Below are positions 12,787 through 20,076 of a stretch of DNA of 24,485 bases, one piece after another (the stretch's first letter is position 1; each line of letters starts with the position of its first letter). Source of the stretch: a virus; IMG/VR virus record IMGVR_UViG_3300017917_002037, positions 1 to 24,485 of that record. The stretch is one strand, 5' to 3'. The notes under the pieces are model-generated. The model worked only from the letters and a program-made list of their open reading frames with translations. It was not told where the DNA came from and ran no database searches. Made by a program: the position numbers and the translations under genes.

Positions 12787-13226
12787 CTGGCCGCGCATCA
12801 CCGTACTACGGGCAGCTGCAGACGGCATCGCTGCCCAGCGAGGTCAAGCGCATCTGGTACAGCCGGGATGAGGAGCTGCCAGAGCTGCCCAGGCATGGCT
12901 GGTCATGGGAGCTGCAGACCGACATGACCGAGGTCGAGAACCGGGAGCTGGTGACCAAGTTGCTCGAGGCCATCGACTTCACTGAGCGGGAGGATCTGGT
13001 GGTGCGCCTGATCGTGATCGAGCTGGAGACCTTCAGGGATGTGGCCGAGCAGCTGGGCATCAGTGTCGCCAGGGTGCAGCAGATCTACAACAAGGCCATG
13101 CGCCGGGCGCGAACCAAGCAGCGGATGGTGACCGGCATCGCCCCGTGGGAAGTACACAGCGACATCATCCATTGGCAGTACTACAGGCGCCAGCAGGAGC
13201 GGGCCAGACGAGAGGCCAAGCCATGA
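12783..13226 (+). CDS. Sigma-70 region-4-like DNA-binding protein
   Basis: This 147-residue protein carries a helix-turn-helix at about residues 82-110 (TFRDVAEQLGISVARVQQIY, then NKAMRRARTKQR), the layout of sigma region 4. The preceding part (DFTEREDLVVRLIVIELETF) fits the helix before it. Region 2 is absent, so it is not a complete sigma factor. It may recruit or redirect host RNA polymerase, for instance to late genes. The start overlaps the previous stop. It could alternatively be a plain repressor-type HTH. Confidence 0.82.
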   Translation: MTGRASPYYGQLQTASLPSEVKRIWYSRDEELPELPRHGWSWELQTDMTEVENRELVTKLLEAIDFTEREDLVVRLIVIELETFRDVAEQLGISVARVQQIYNKAMRRARTKQRMVTGIAPWEVHSDIIHWQYYRRQQERARREAKP

Positions 13227-13435
13227 GCCTGTCAGCGCATCAGGTCTTCATGCTCAAGCACTTCGCCATGGGCTGGAAGTTCAAGCTGGTCAACGACAAG
13301 CCTGGCAGCTGGAACACCTACTGGTCGCTGCGCCGGCGTGGCCTGGTGGACGCAGGCAGCGTCGTGACGCAGCTCGGGCACAAGGTGCTGGCCAAGGAGC
13401 TGCAGCTGCAGGCCAAGCGGGAGGCCAAGCGATGA
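13223..13435 (+). CDS. 70-residue small phage protein
   Basis: ATG 13223 overlaps the previous stop. The product (LSAHQVFMLKHFAMGWKFKL, SWNTYWSLRRRGLVDAGSVV) has a possible small winged-helix shape with the pattern WSLRRRGLV and a basic, helical C-terminus. No partner is evident. It may be a minor DNA-binding protein. Confidence 0.7.
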   Translation: MSLSAHQVFMLKHFAMGWKFKLVNDKPGSWNTYWSLRRRGLVDAGSVVTQLGHKVLAKELQLQAKREAKR

Positions 13436-13665
13436 AGGGCTACCGCAGGCCATTCAGGCCGCCCAGGAACACAGGCCCGCTGCCCGAGCGCCCGTGGCTG
13501 GAGAAGGCCGTGGCCAGGGAGCTGCTGACCACCTGGGAAGCCAACAAGGACAAGGAAGCCATCGACCGCCACCTGGCCCGCATGGACAAGCTGTACGGCC
13601 AGGGAGCCGAGCAGCGCATCCGACAGTACATGAGAGACATCCGCAGGAATGAGCGCCTTGCCTGA
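13432..13665 (+). CDS. 77-residue basic protein
   Basis: The start overlaps the previous stop (ATGA) and the end runs 17 bases into the initiator gene. The N-terminus is Arg/Pro-rich (YRRPFRPPRNTGPLPERPWL) and the remainder is a helix ending QRIRQYMRDIRRNERLA. Nothing diagnostic is visible. Immediate coupling to the initiator suggests a replication-associated role. Confidence 0.7.
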   Translation: MKGYRRPFRPPRNTGPLPERPWLEKAVARELLTTWEANKDKEAIDRHLARMDKLYGQGAEQRIRQYMRDIRRNERLA

Positions 13666-14602
13666 CACAGTCATCCCGTTTGAGCTGCCCAAGCGCAAGC
13701 CCCGCGGGGTGCAGCAGGGAGCGCCGCCAGACCAGCGCAAGGTCTGCGTGCTGCCGATCAAGGCCGTGTTCGACCAGCGGCTGACCCATGGGGCGCTGCA
13801 GGTGCTGGCAGCCGTGTGCGCGTACTGCAACAGGGCAGGCATCACCTGGGTCAGCCAGACCAGGTTGGCCAAGGAGCTGGGCATCAGCCAGCAGGCCGTG
13901 GCCAAGCAGTTCAAGCAGCTGCGCGAGGCAGGCTACCTCGAGACAGTCCGCAAGGGCTTCAAGGGCGAGCGCACAGACACCCTGCGCGTGATCTTCGACC
14001 CAACGGTGGACGCAGCCACGGCCATCGCAGTGACCAGCGCCATCGAAGACACCAGACCACCTGTAATGCAGAAGGAGCAAGCCATGGAAGCTGAGAAGCC
14101 AGATCCCGAAGGGCAAAGACGAGTCGCCCAGGCCATCGCCCAAGTACTCAAGACACCAACCAAGAGGACATACACCATGCCCAAGTCAGGCGACACCCGA
14201 GCCGTCAGAGCAGTCAAGGAGGCCAACCAGAAGGCCTTGGCCAAGCGCCAGAGGATGGCCACCAATCACAACCCACAGGTTGTAAATGAGGAGGCCTCAG
14301 AGGTTGTAAATGAGCCTGTGGATAACTCATTACATTCACAACCTAATCACAACCTGGAGGTTGTAGATAACACAGAGAACACAGGTATAGAGAGTATTAA
14401 GGTTAAGAGTAGTAATAATCTAAATACAGTTCTAGACAACCAACAGGTGTCAGAGCTGACCAGCGCAGGCCTGACCGAGGCCGACATCGCCGAACACCTG
14501 GCCGACCTGCTCGCTGCGTACCAGGCCGAGGGTCTGACGCCCAGGCCTGAACACCTGGTGCCTGGGATCCTGCAGCTGCACCAGGATGCCCGCCGTGCGT
14601 GA
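13649..14602 (+). CDS. Lambda-O-like replication initiator with internal origin
   Basis: This 317-residue protein has an N-terminal winged helix-turn-helix at about residues 47-110 (THGALQVLAAVCAYC, then ITWVSQTRLAKELGISQQAV, KQFKQLREAGYLE). An Asn-rich linker follows at about 205-265 with repeated VVNE/VVDN peptides. The C-terminal helix (EADIAEHLADLLAAYQAEGL) could bind a helicase or loader. The DNA of the linker carries iterons, a DnaA box and an AT-rich block, as in phage lambda gene O. No helicase loader is seen directly downstream. The start overlaps the previous gene by 17 bases. Confidence 0.85.
   Translation: MSALPDTVIPFELPKRKPRGVQQGAPPDQRKVCVLPIKAVFDQRLTHGALQVLAAVCAYCNRAGITWVSQTRLAKELGISQQAVAKQFKQLREAGYLETVRKGFKGERTDTLRVIFDPTVDAATAIAVTSAIEDTRPPVMQKEQAMEAEKPDPEGQRRVAQAIAQVLKTPTKRTYTMPKSGDTRAVRAVKEANQKALAKRQRMATNHNPQVVNEEASEVVNEPVDNSLHSQPNHNLEVVDNTENTGIESIKVKSSNNLNTVLDNQQVSELTSAGLTEADIAEHLADLLAAYQAEGLTPRPEHLVPGILQLHQDARRA
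14264..14440 (+). other. Probable replication origin: iterons, DnaA box, AT-rich block
   Basis: Three direct copies of AGGTTGTAAATGAG-like sequence lie at 14277-14290, 14301-14314 and 14358-14370 (the last is AGGTTGTAGATAA). Three inverted relatives lie at 14264-14274, 14333-14344 and 14345-14355. A perfect DnaA box, TGTGGATAA, is at 14317-14325, between iterons. An AT-rich stretch (about 14384-14436) follows, which stands out in this GC-rich genome and would be the unwinding element. The whole lies inside the initiator gene. Confidence 0.8.
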
Positions 14603-14979
14603 CAGCCCCGCCAAGGCCTCAGGACGGGCCTACAAGGCGCGATCAGGGGCAAGGGTAGGCATGGGTACCAGCCCAGGCCTTCAGCGCCTCCTGGAGCCTC
14701 TGGCACAAACCCAGACGAACGTATGGGGATTGGACAGGGTGGGGGTGTCTGCCGTGTCCAGAACCAGGGGGGAGGGGCAAGCGTGTCCCTGGAAGGCCGA
14801 GGCCAACCATATGCGCGCACGCATCACGCGGGCGATAACGCGCCCGTTGACGCACGCGTGGAAACGACCCTTTGCCCCCCCACCCCACCCATGGCGCTGC
14901 GGGGGTCTGTCTCAATTTTTTCTCCCCTTTTTGTCGGCTGGGGTTTTCGCTGACAATTCCCAACAGGAGCTTTTTGTAA
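14603..14979 (+). other. 377-base gap after the initiator, no convincing gene
   Basis: No frame here has a good start site, protein-like composition and sensible end. The gap holds a dyad CGGGCG-ATAACG-CGCCCG (14829-14846), a C-rich tract (about 14874-14890) and T-rich tracts (about 14918-14945). The ribosome-binding site AGGAG of the next gene is at 14965-14969. It may carry a promoter or terminator for the downstream genes, or part of the origin, but no clear -35/-10 pair is seen. Confidence 0.5.
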
Positions 14980-15255
14980 ATGGCCACTAACTACCAACAA
15001 CGACCTGGACAGGGCAGCCTGTTCAAGAACGACAAGAAGACGACGGACAAGCACCCGAGCCTCAAGGGCAAGGTGATGCTGCCTGACGGCACGCTGCACT
15101 GGGTGTCGGCCTGGACGAAGGAGACCTCTGCGGGTGAGCGGTGGATCTCGCTGCAGATCGGTGAGCCTGTGGCTGGCCAGGCCATGAGCGCGCACAACAC
15201 GGCTAAGGGCAACGGCTACCAGCCGCAAGGGGACGACTCGGATATTCCTTTTTAG
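14980..15255 (+). CDS. Small protein with SSB-like acidic C-terminal tail
   Basis: This 91-residue protein begins QRPGQGSLFKNDKKTTDKHP. It has a beta-rich middle (LKGKVMLPDGTLHWVSAWTK, ERWISLQIGEPV) that could be a small OB-like barrel. It ends GDDSDIPF, like the DDDIPF tail by which bacterial SSB recruits replication proteins. The body lacks the full SSB fold length. An ssDNA-binding or SSB-interaction mimic is inferred. AGGAG lies upstream of the ATG, and its position next to the initiator supports a replication role. Confidence 0.8.
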   Translation: MATNYQQRPGQGSLFKNDKKTTDKHPSLKGKVMLPDGTLHWVSAWTKETSAGERWISLQIGEPVAGQAMSAHNTAKGNGYQPQGDDSDIPF

Positions 15256-15264
15256 GAGGACAGC

Positions 15265-15633
15265 ATGGCAATCGTTGCCTGGGCAGAAGTGCCCTCATAC
15301 CCCGGCATCTTGGCTTCGTCCGAGGGCGAGATCATGGTGGAGCCGCATGGCCGCTTCGGTGGCAAGCCAACCCGTGGCCAATGGGATGGTGGCCGCTACA
15401 TCTATCCCCGGCGCGGCTACAAGACGGCCAAGGTGCATCGTCTTGTCTGCGAGGCCTTCAACGGCCCGCCTGCTCCTGGTCAGGTGTGTATGCACCTGAA
15501 CGAGGATGCGCGAGACAACAGGCCGGAGAACCTTGCATGGGGAACCCAGAAGGAGAATCTGAACGCTCCGGGGTTCATCGCGTACTGCAAGAGCCGGACG
15601 GGCGAAAACCATCCGAGGAAGAAGCAATTCTGA
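15265..15633 (+). CDS. HNH endonuclease (HNH_3 type)
   Basis: This 122-residue nuclease carries VHRLVCEAFNGPPAPG and then MHLNEDARDNRPENLAWGTQ, the H-N-H zinc-finger nuclease core typical of homing-type HNH_3 proteins. AGGAGGACAGC precedes the ATG. The stop overlaps the small-terminase start (TGATG). It may be a free-standing homing endonuclease. Alternatively it may be a packaging nuclease, since HNH genes next to terminases assist cos cutting in HK97-type phages. The sequence alone does not decide. Confidence 0.9.
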   Translation: MAIVAWAEVPSYPGILASSEGEIMVEPHGRFGGKPTRGQWDGGRYIYPRRGYKTAKVHRLVCEAFNGPPAPGQVCMHLNEDARDNRPENLAWGTQKENLNAPGFIAYCKSRTGENHPRKKQF

Positions 15634-16064
15634 TGGCTGGCCCCAAGAAGCAGACCAATGTGATCCCTCCCCTGACCAACTGGGGTGGGGTGCGCTCTGT
15701 GCAGCGCAGGCTGGAGCGCAGCGCCACGATCCTGGCCAACAAGGAGGCCGTGGCCTATGCGCTGCTGTGCATGGCCAACACGAAGATCACCGATGTCATG
15801 GAGTGGGATGAGGCTGGCAACGTGAGGGTCAAGCCCTCGAGCGCCATCCCTGACCATGCGCTGCAGTCGATCAAGAACATCCGGGTCAAGACCGACAAGG
15901 ATGGCAACAGCACGCTGGAGCTGGAGCTGTACGACAAGGTGGGCGTGCTGCGCCTGCTGGCCAAGGCTTCTGGTCTGCTGGACAACCCTGATGACGGAAA
16001 TGAGAAGCCCAGCGTGATTGATGTGAACGTGGTGGCTCCTGAGCGGGAGATGCGAGATGACTGA
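15633..16064 (+). CDS. terS: Terminase small subunit
   Basis: This 143-residue protein (TNVIPPLTNWGGVRSVQRRL, NKEAVAYALLCMANTKITDV, then a strand pair before KVGVLRLLAKASGLLD) matches small terminase subunits of podoviruses near the large subunit gene. It would recognise the packaging site and regulate the large subunit. The start is ATG 15633; the longer in-phase reading upstream is antisense-like within the HNH gene. Three short genes separate it from the large subunit. Confidence 0.8.
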   Translation: MAGPKKQTNVIPPLTNWGGVRSVQRRLERSATILANKEAVAYALLCMANTKITDVMEWDEAGNVRVKPSSAIPDHALQSIKNIRVKTDKDGNSTLELELYDKVGVLRLLAKASGLLDNPDDGNEKPSVIDVNVVAPEREMRDD

Positions 16065-16335
16065 ACAAACAGAAGCCCTGCGGCTGGCTGATGCGCTGCA
16101 AATTGCAGATGCCAACTTGAGCCTGATGGATGACTCACTCTGGGTGCGTATCAGCCCCTCTGACCTTGATGCTGCCGCCGCCGAACTGCGCCGCCTGCAC
16201 GCCGAGAACGCGCAACTGCTGGCGGCGCTGGAGATGATTTGCGCCAAGTGCAGAGGCAACGAGTGGGGGCCGGACACGCCACGAAAAGAAATTCTTGCGT
16301 GGTTCCATGACTTTGCAGCGAAGGAGTTGACATGA
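16057..16335 (+). CDS. 92-residue conserved small phage protein
   Basis: The start overlaps the small-terminase end by eight bases. The product (EALRLADALQIADANL, AAAELRRLHAENAQLLAALE) is a helical protein of a kind very common in Burkholderiales phages. The C-terminal part has CAKC and an amphipathic end. The function is unknown, and its insertion between terminase genes is typical of genes that travel between phages. Confidence 0.75.
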   Translation: MTEQTEALRLADALQIADANLSLMDDSLWVRISPSDLDAAAAELRRLHAENAQLLAALEMICAKCRGNEWGPDTPRKEILAWFHDFAAKELT

Positions 16336-16553
16336 CCGACATCGAAACCCTTCGCGCCGCTGCCGAGCGGATCACCGCGCACAACGTGGCCCTGCGCTCA
16401 TTCCTGCTGCGCCTGCTCGACCCTGAAGACCTCGGCCACGCGGTGACGCCCGAGGTGCGCGAGAAGGCCAAGACGCTGCTGTCCATGCAGAACATCTGCC
16501 CGCCCTGCAACAACCACTGCCGCCAAGGCCGCGACTGCCCTGCCCGCCGATGA
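16332..16553 (+). CDS. 73-residue protein with Cys-rich tail
   Basis: The start overlaps the previous stop (ATGA). A helical part (ETLRAAAERITAHNVALRSF) is followed by ICPPCNNHCRQGRDCPARR, four cysteines that could bind a metal. It occupies the same small-gene island as its neighbours. No role assigned. Confidence 0.7.
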   Translation: MTDIETLRAAAERITAHNVALRSFLLRLLDPEDLGHAVTPEVREKAKTLLSMQNICPPCNNHCRQGRDCPARR

Positions 16554-16807
16554 AACGCCGCTGCAGCTGCCATCCCTACAGCGCCTTCCACTGGCGCGAC
16601 CCGGACTACCCTGCCTTCATCAACTGGCAGGCCATGAACAAGAACCAGATCGCCTCGGAGCGGTCGAGCGAGACGGTCAACGCCAAGCGCGCCGAGGGCG
16701 TGGATGTCGCCTTCATCCCAGGCCTGTCCAGCCGCACCCTGCAGATCCGCGTCGAACCCCGGCTCTTCCACGTTTTCACCAAAGCACGACCCCATGGCAA
16801 GAACTAA
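16550..16807 (+). CDS. 85-residue hypothetical protein before large terminase
   Basis: The start overlaps the previous stop, and the end overlaps the terminase start by 14 bases. It opens MKRRCSCHPYSAFHWRDPDY and ends in a basic tail. The mixed composition is unremarkable. Function unknown. Confidence 0.65.
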   Translation: MKRRCSCHPYSAFHWRDPDYPAFINWQAMNKNQIASERSSETVNAKRAEGVDVAFIPGLSSRTLQIRVEPRLFHVFTKARPHGKN

Positions 16808-18353
16808 AGAGCAATCCGACAAGGCCGTGGCCCAGGCTGGCCTGCGCCTGGACTTCAGCAAGTCCCCGGTCATCTACGACTTCATCCAGAGCAATGCCTT
16901 CGTGCAAGGCATCATGGGGCCGGTGGGGTCTGGCAAGTCCTACGGCTGCGCCTCCAAGATCTTCATCAAGGCTGTGCAGCAAAAGCCCAGCCCCGTGGAC
17001 AACATCCGGTATTCCCGCTGGGCCGTGGTGCGAAACAGCTACCCGATGCTGAAGACCACCACCATCAAGACCTGGCTGGATCTGTTCCCCGAGGCCACCT
17101 TCGGCCCGATGTTGTGGACGCCGCCCATCACCCATCACATTCGGCTGCCCGCCCGCGACGGAGCCGCTGGCATCGACTGCGAGGTGATCTTCCTGGCCCT
17201 TGACCAGCCCAAGGATGTCCGCAAGCTCCTGTCCCTCGAGCTGACGGGTGCGTGGGTCAACGAGGCCCGCGAGCTGCCTAAGGCGGTGATCGACGGCCTG
17301 ACCCACCGGGTCGGTCGCTACCCGACCAAGCGCGACGGCGGCGCGACCTGGCACGGCATCTGGATGGATACGAACCCCATGGACGACGACCACTGGTGGT
17401 TCAACATGGCCGAGAAGGAGAAGATGTCCGGCCCCTATGCCTGGAAGTTCTGGAAGCAGCCTGGCGGCGTGGTCGAAGCCGACCCCGACTCCCTGCCCGA
17501 CAACCCCGAGGCCAACGACCATGTGTACTCAGCGGGCAAGTGGTGGAAGGTCAACCCCAAGGCCGAGAACATCAACAACCTCCCGGCTGGCTACTACCCG
17601 CAGATGCTGCTGGGCAAGAGCCTGGATTGGATCCGCTGCTACGCCGGGGGCATCTACACCTACGTCCAGGAAGGCCGCCCTGTGTGGCCGGAATACGACG
17701 ACAGCACGATGTCCGGCGACACCGAGGTGGATCCCAACGTGCCCATCCAGGTGGGCCTGGACTTCGGTCTGACGCCTGCGGCCACCATCGGCCAGCGCCT
17801 GCCCAATGGCCGCTGGGTGATCCACAAGGAGGTGGTCACGTTCGACATGGGCCTCGAGCGATTCGGCATGGAGCTGCTGGCGCTGCTCAACCAGCACTTC
17901 CCCAACCACCAGGTGCTGCTGTGGGGCGACCCCGCGGGCATGGCCAGGGATGCGATCTATGAGGTGACCAGCTTCGACTTCCTGCGGACGCTGGGACTGC
18001 GGGCACAGCCGACCGCCAGCAACGACTTCAAGGTGCGCCGGGAAGCCGCGGCGGCCCCCATGCAGCGCCTGATCTCTGGCAAGCCAGGGCTGATCGTGAA
18101 CAGGGAATGCAAGCTCCTCCGCAAGTCCCTGGGGGGCGGCTATCACTTCAAGCGAGTATCGGTCGGCGCGGGCCAGGAACGCTTTAGGGATGCCCCTAAC
18201 AAGAACGAGCATTCACACATCGGCGACTCCTTCGGCTACCTGATGCTGGGCGGCGGCGAGTACAACCGCATGACGCGCACCCCGACCCTGGGCGGCAGGC
18301 CCATGAACCAGACCGTCATCATGAAGCAGGACTTCGATGTCTTCTCCGGGTGA
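16794..18353 (+). CDS. terL: Terminase large subunit
   Basis: This 519-residue packaging motor has an ATPase with Walker A GPVGSGKSYG (residues 42-51) and LTGAWVNEARE, where E158 would act as the catalytic acid. The TNPMDDDHWW motif follows. The nuclease half begins around VGLDFGLTPAA, and LLWGDPAGMARD carries further acidic residues. It would drive DNA into the prohead through the portal and cut concatemers. The start ATG 16794 was chosen because homology begins there; 30 more residues could be read upstream but look non-coding. Confidence 0.95.
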   Translation: MARTKEQSDKAVAQAGLRLDFSKSPVIYDFIQSNAFVQGIMGPVGSGKSYGCASKIFIKAVQQKPSPVDNIRYSRWAVVRNSYPMLKTTTIKTWLDLFPEATFGPMLWTPPITHHIRLPARDGAAGIDCEVIFLALDQPKDVRKLLSLELTGAWVNEARELPKAVIDGLTHRVGRYPTKRDGGATWHGIWMDTNPMDDDHWWFNMAEKEKMSGPYAWKFWKQPGGVVEADPDSLPDNPEANDHVYSAGKWWKVNPKAENINNLPAGYYPQMLLGKSLDWIRCYAGGIYTYVQEGRPVWPEYDDSTMSGDTEVDPNVPIQVGLDFGLTPAATIGQRLPNGRWVIHKEVVTFDMGLERFGMELLALLNQHFPNHQVLLWGDPAGMARDAIYEVTSFDFLRTLGLRAQPTASNDFKVRREAAAAPMQRLISGKPGLIVNRECKLLRKSLGGGYHFKRVSVGAGQERFRDAPNKNEHSHIGDSFGYLMLGGGEYNRMTRTPTLGGRPMNQTVIMKQDFDVFSG

Positions 18354-18375
18354 TAGCGCAGCGACATCAGATGGC

Positions 18376-18403
18376 TTGCAGTCTGTACAACCATCAATAG
18401 AAT
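18376..18403 (+). promoter_or_regulatory. Candidate sigma-70-type promoter before the cupin gene
   Basis: TTGCAG (18376-18381) and TAGAAT (18398-18403) are 16 bases apart in a locally AT-richer patch between terminase and the cupin gene. The expected transcription start lies at about 18410, one or two bases before ATG 18412, which would give a leaderless message. Confidence 0.45.
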
Positions 18404-18411
18404 CCGTTGGT

Positions 18412-18885
18412 ATGAGTACCGATCTCGCCCTACTGCCGGAGCCTGGCCTGCCAGCGCCCATAGCGCGGGGCAAGATCATGGCCATCCAGCGCGCTTGCCA
18501 GGGGCTGCCCGATGGCCAGCGCATGGATGAGTCCCCGCCGCTCAAGCACCACCTCGCGCCTGGCATCTACGCCCGCGAGATCCATCTGCCGGCGGGCACG
18601 CTGGTGGTGGGCAAGATCCATCGCCATCGCCACTTCAACATCATCAGCCAGGGCCGCATCACCTGCTACACCGAGTACGGCCTGGAGCATCACACCGCGC
18701 CCTCGAGCTTCATCTCTGAGGCTGGCACCAAGCGAGTGGTCTACACGCATGAGGATGCGATCTGGACGACGATCCATCCGAACCCTGACGACGAGCAGGA
18801 CATCACCAAGCTCGAGGAGCGGTACACCGCGCTCGAGTACGCCGAGCTGGGCATGGAAGTCATTGAAAAGGAGTTAATCACATGA
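18412..18885 (+). CDS. Cupin-like conserved phage protein
   Basis: This 157-residue protein has a cupin-like core. GIYAREIHLPAGTLVVGKIH is followed by RHRHFNIISQGRI, with H70, H72 and H74 as possible metal ligands, then SSFISEAGTKRVVYTHEDAIW and WTTIHPNPDD. Related proteins occur next to terminases in many podoviruses; the function is unknown. A longer frame from ATG 18337 exists, but only 7 of its 24 extra codons end in G or C, unlike this genome's genes, so ATG 18412 is preferred. No Shine-Dalgarno site precedes it. Confidence 0.8.
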   Translation: MSTDLALLPEPGLPAPIARGKIMAIQRACQGLPDGQRMDESPPLKHHLAPGIYAREIHLPAGTLVVGKIHRHRHFNIISQGRITCYTEYGLEHHTAPSSFISEAGTKRVVYTHEDAIWTTIHPNPDDEQDITKLEERYTALEYAELGMEVIEKELIT

Positions 18886-19331
18886 GCTATTTCATCTCCG
18901 GGGCGATCATCCTCACCGCTGGGGTGAACGCCTACCAGGCCAACCGCAGCCGCCAGCAGGCATCTGATGACCAGCGCAAGGCGCTGCAGCAGCAGGCCGA
19001 CGATGCCGCGGCCATGCGCCAACAGATCAGCAAGCAGACCGAGACGTATGCCGCACAGGCCGCGTCCCTGCAGCAGCAGGCTGAGACGGCTCGCCAGCAG
19101 TTCGAGCTGTCTGCTCAGTCCTACAAGGACAACAAGCTGGCCATGGAGGCCAAGGCCAAGGAAGTCCAGGCCGCCGCCGATGAAGAGCGCCGCAAGGCCG
19201 CTGCCGCCGAGGCTTCCGCGCTGAAGGCCCGCACCCGCGGTGGCCGCCGCTCGCTGCTGTCCGGTGAGCGCATGGACGCCGAGCTGGGCGTGGGCATGGG
19301 CCTGGGCGGCTCTGGCGGGATGTTGCAGTAA
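18882..19331 (+). CDS. Coiled-coil virion protein, ejection-type
   Basis: This 149-residue protein has an N-terminal hydrophobic segment (MSYFISGAIILTAGVNAY), then a long coiled coil rich in Ala, Gln and Lys. A Gly-rich tail containing GGRRSLLSG follows, like the short motif found in T7 gp14-like ejection proteins. Position next to the portal block and the layout suggest a minor virion or DNA-ejection protein. Its start overlaps the cupin stop (ATGA). Confidence 0.75.
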   Translation: MSYFISGAIILTAGVNAYQANRSRQQASDDQRKALQQQADDAAAMRQQISKQTETYAAQAASLQQQAETARQQFELSAQSYKDNKLAMEAKAKEVQAAADEERRKAAAAEASALKARTRGGRRSLLSGERMDAELGVGMGLGGSGGMLQ

Positions 19332-19909
19332 TGGCCACGCGGATGACCCAGGTGAACCTGGCGCGGCTGTCGCGCCGCACGGGCGGCCTCGACCGCCTGG
19401 CGGGCCAGTACAAGCAGCAAGTGGCTGCCCTCACCGATGAGTACTCTCAGGCCTTCGGTGACTACACGAAGCGCGTGAACGCCACCATGGCCCCGTATGA
19501 GGAGGCCGTGCGCCAGTACCAGACCACCACCCAGCCGCAGTACCAGCAGCAGGTGGCCGACTACAACGCGAAGCTGGAGGCCTACCGCCAGCAGCTTGCG
19601 GATCTGGAGAAGGATCCCGTGGTGGAGAAGACGGGCGAGCGTGAATACCGCACCTGGTACGGCAAGAAGAAGACCGAGCAGTTCACCTACTACGAGCCGA
19701 AGGAGATCCCGACCTTCACTGAGAAGCTGCCTGAGCTGCCGGACGCCCCGATGGCCCCGCAGATCGAGCAGTTCGACTCCTCGCAGTTTGAGGGCAAGCG
19801 CCAGATGGCCAGCGCCCAGCTGCAGCGCGAAGTGGGCGAGCGCCGGGCTGCGCGCCTGCAGGCCACCCGTCGCACAGCTCGCACGATGTTGGGAGGTGTC
19901 AAAGCATGA
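19331..19909 (+). CDS. Coiled-coil structural protein
   Basis: This 192-residue protein is rich in Tyr, Gln and Glu with extended helices (YKQQVAALTDEYSQAFGDYT, QVADYNAKLEAYRQQLADLE). It has a Pro-rich middle (KEIPTFTEKLPELPDAPMAP) and a basic end. The stop/start overlap with the previous gene (TAATG) suggests equimolar synthesis with it. A virion role is probable, with no family name available. Confidence 0.75.
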   Translation: MATRMTQVNLARLSRRTGGLDRLAGQYKQQVAALTDEYSQAFGDYTKRVNATMAPYEEAVRQYQTTTQPQYQQQVADYNAKLEAYRQQLADLEKDPVVEKTGEREYRTWYGKKKTEQFTYYEPKEIPTFTEKLPELPDAPMAPQIEQFDSSQFEGKRQMASAQLQREVGERRAARLQATRRTARTMLGGVKA

Positions 19910-20076
19910 AGACCAAGGTTGAGAAGGTGATGCACGAGTACAAGGCCGGGACGCTGAAGTCCAGCTCCGGCGACAAGGTCACCAACCGCAAGCAGGCAAT
20001 CGCCATCGCGCTGTCCGAGCAGGAACGCTCCCGCAGCAAGCGCAAGAACGGACTGATGAAGGGAGCCAAGGTATGA
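19906..20076 (+). CDS. DUF6496-like small basic protein
   Basis: ATG 19906 overlaps the previous stop, and TGA 20074-20076 overlaps the next start. The 56-residue product reads VMHEYKAGTLKSSSGDKVTN, then RKQAIAIALSEQERSRSKRK, which is the conserved core of DUF6496. That family is common in phages near structural genes. The high Lys/Arg content suggests DNA contact; function unknown. Confidence 0.8.
   Translation: MKTKVEKVMHEYKAGTLKSSSGDKVTNRKQAIAIALSEQERSRSKRKNGLMKGAKV

Noticed and set aside
10897-12828. A 643-codon open frame on the minus strand
   Set aside because: It is antisense to the regulator, RusA and neighbouring genes and crosses the control region; the translation resembles no protein and the forward genes are recognisable.
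14808-14817. CATATGCGCG shared with the AYVYxGF coding blocks
   Set aside because: Only ten bases match and there is no coding or structural context in common; likely chance.
14586-14990. A 134-codon + strand frame filling the gap after the initiator
   Set aside because: No good ribosome-binding site. It runs through C- and T-rich tracts and past the next gene's start, and its second half is not protein-like. A real short gene in its first 70 codons cannot be excluded.
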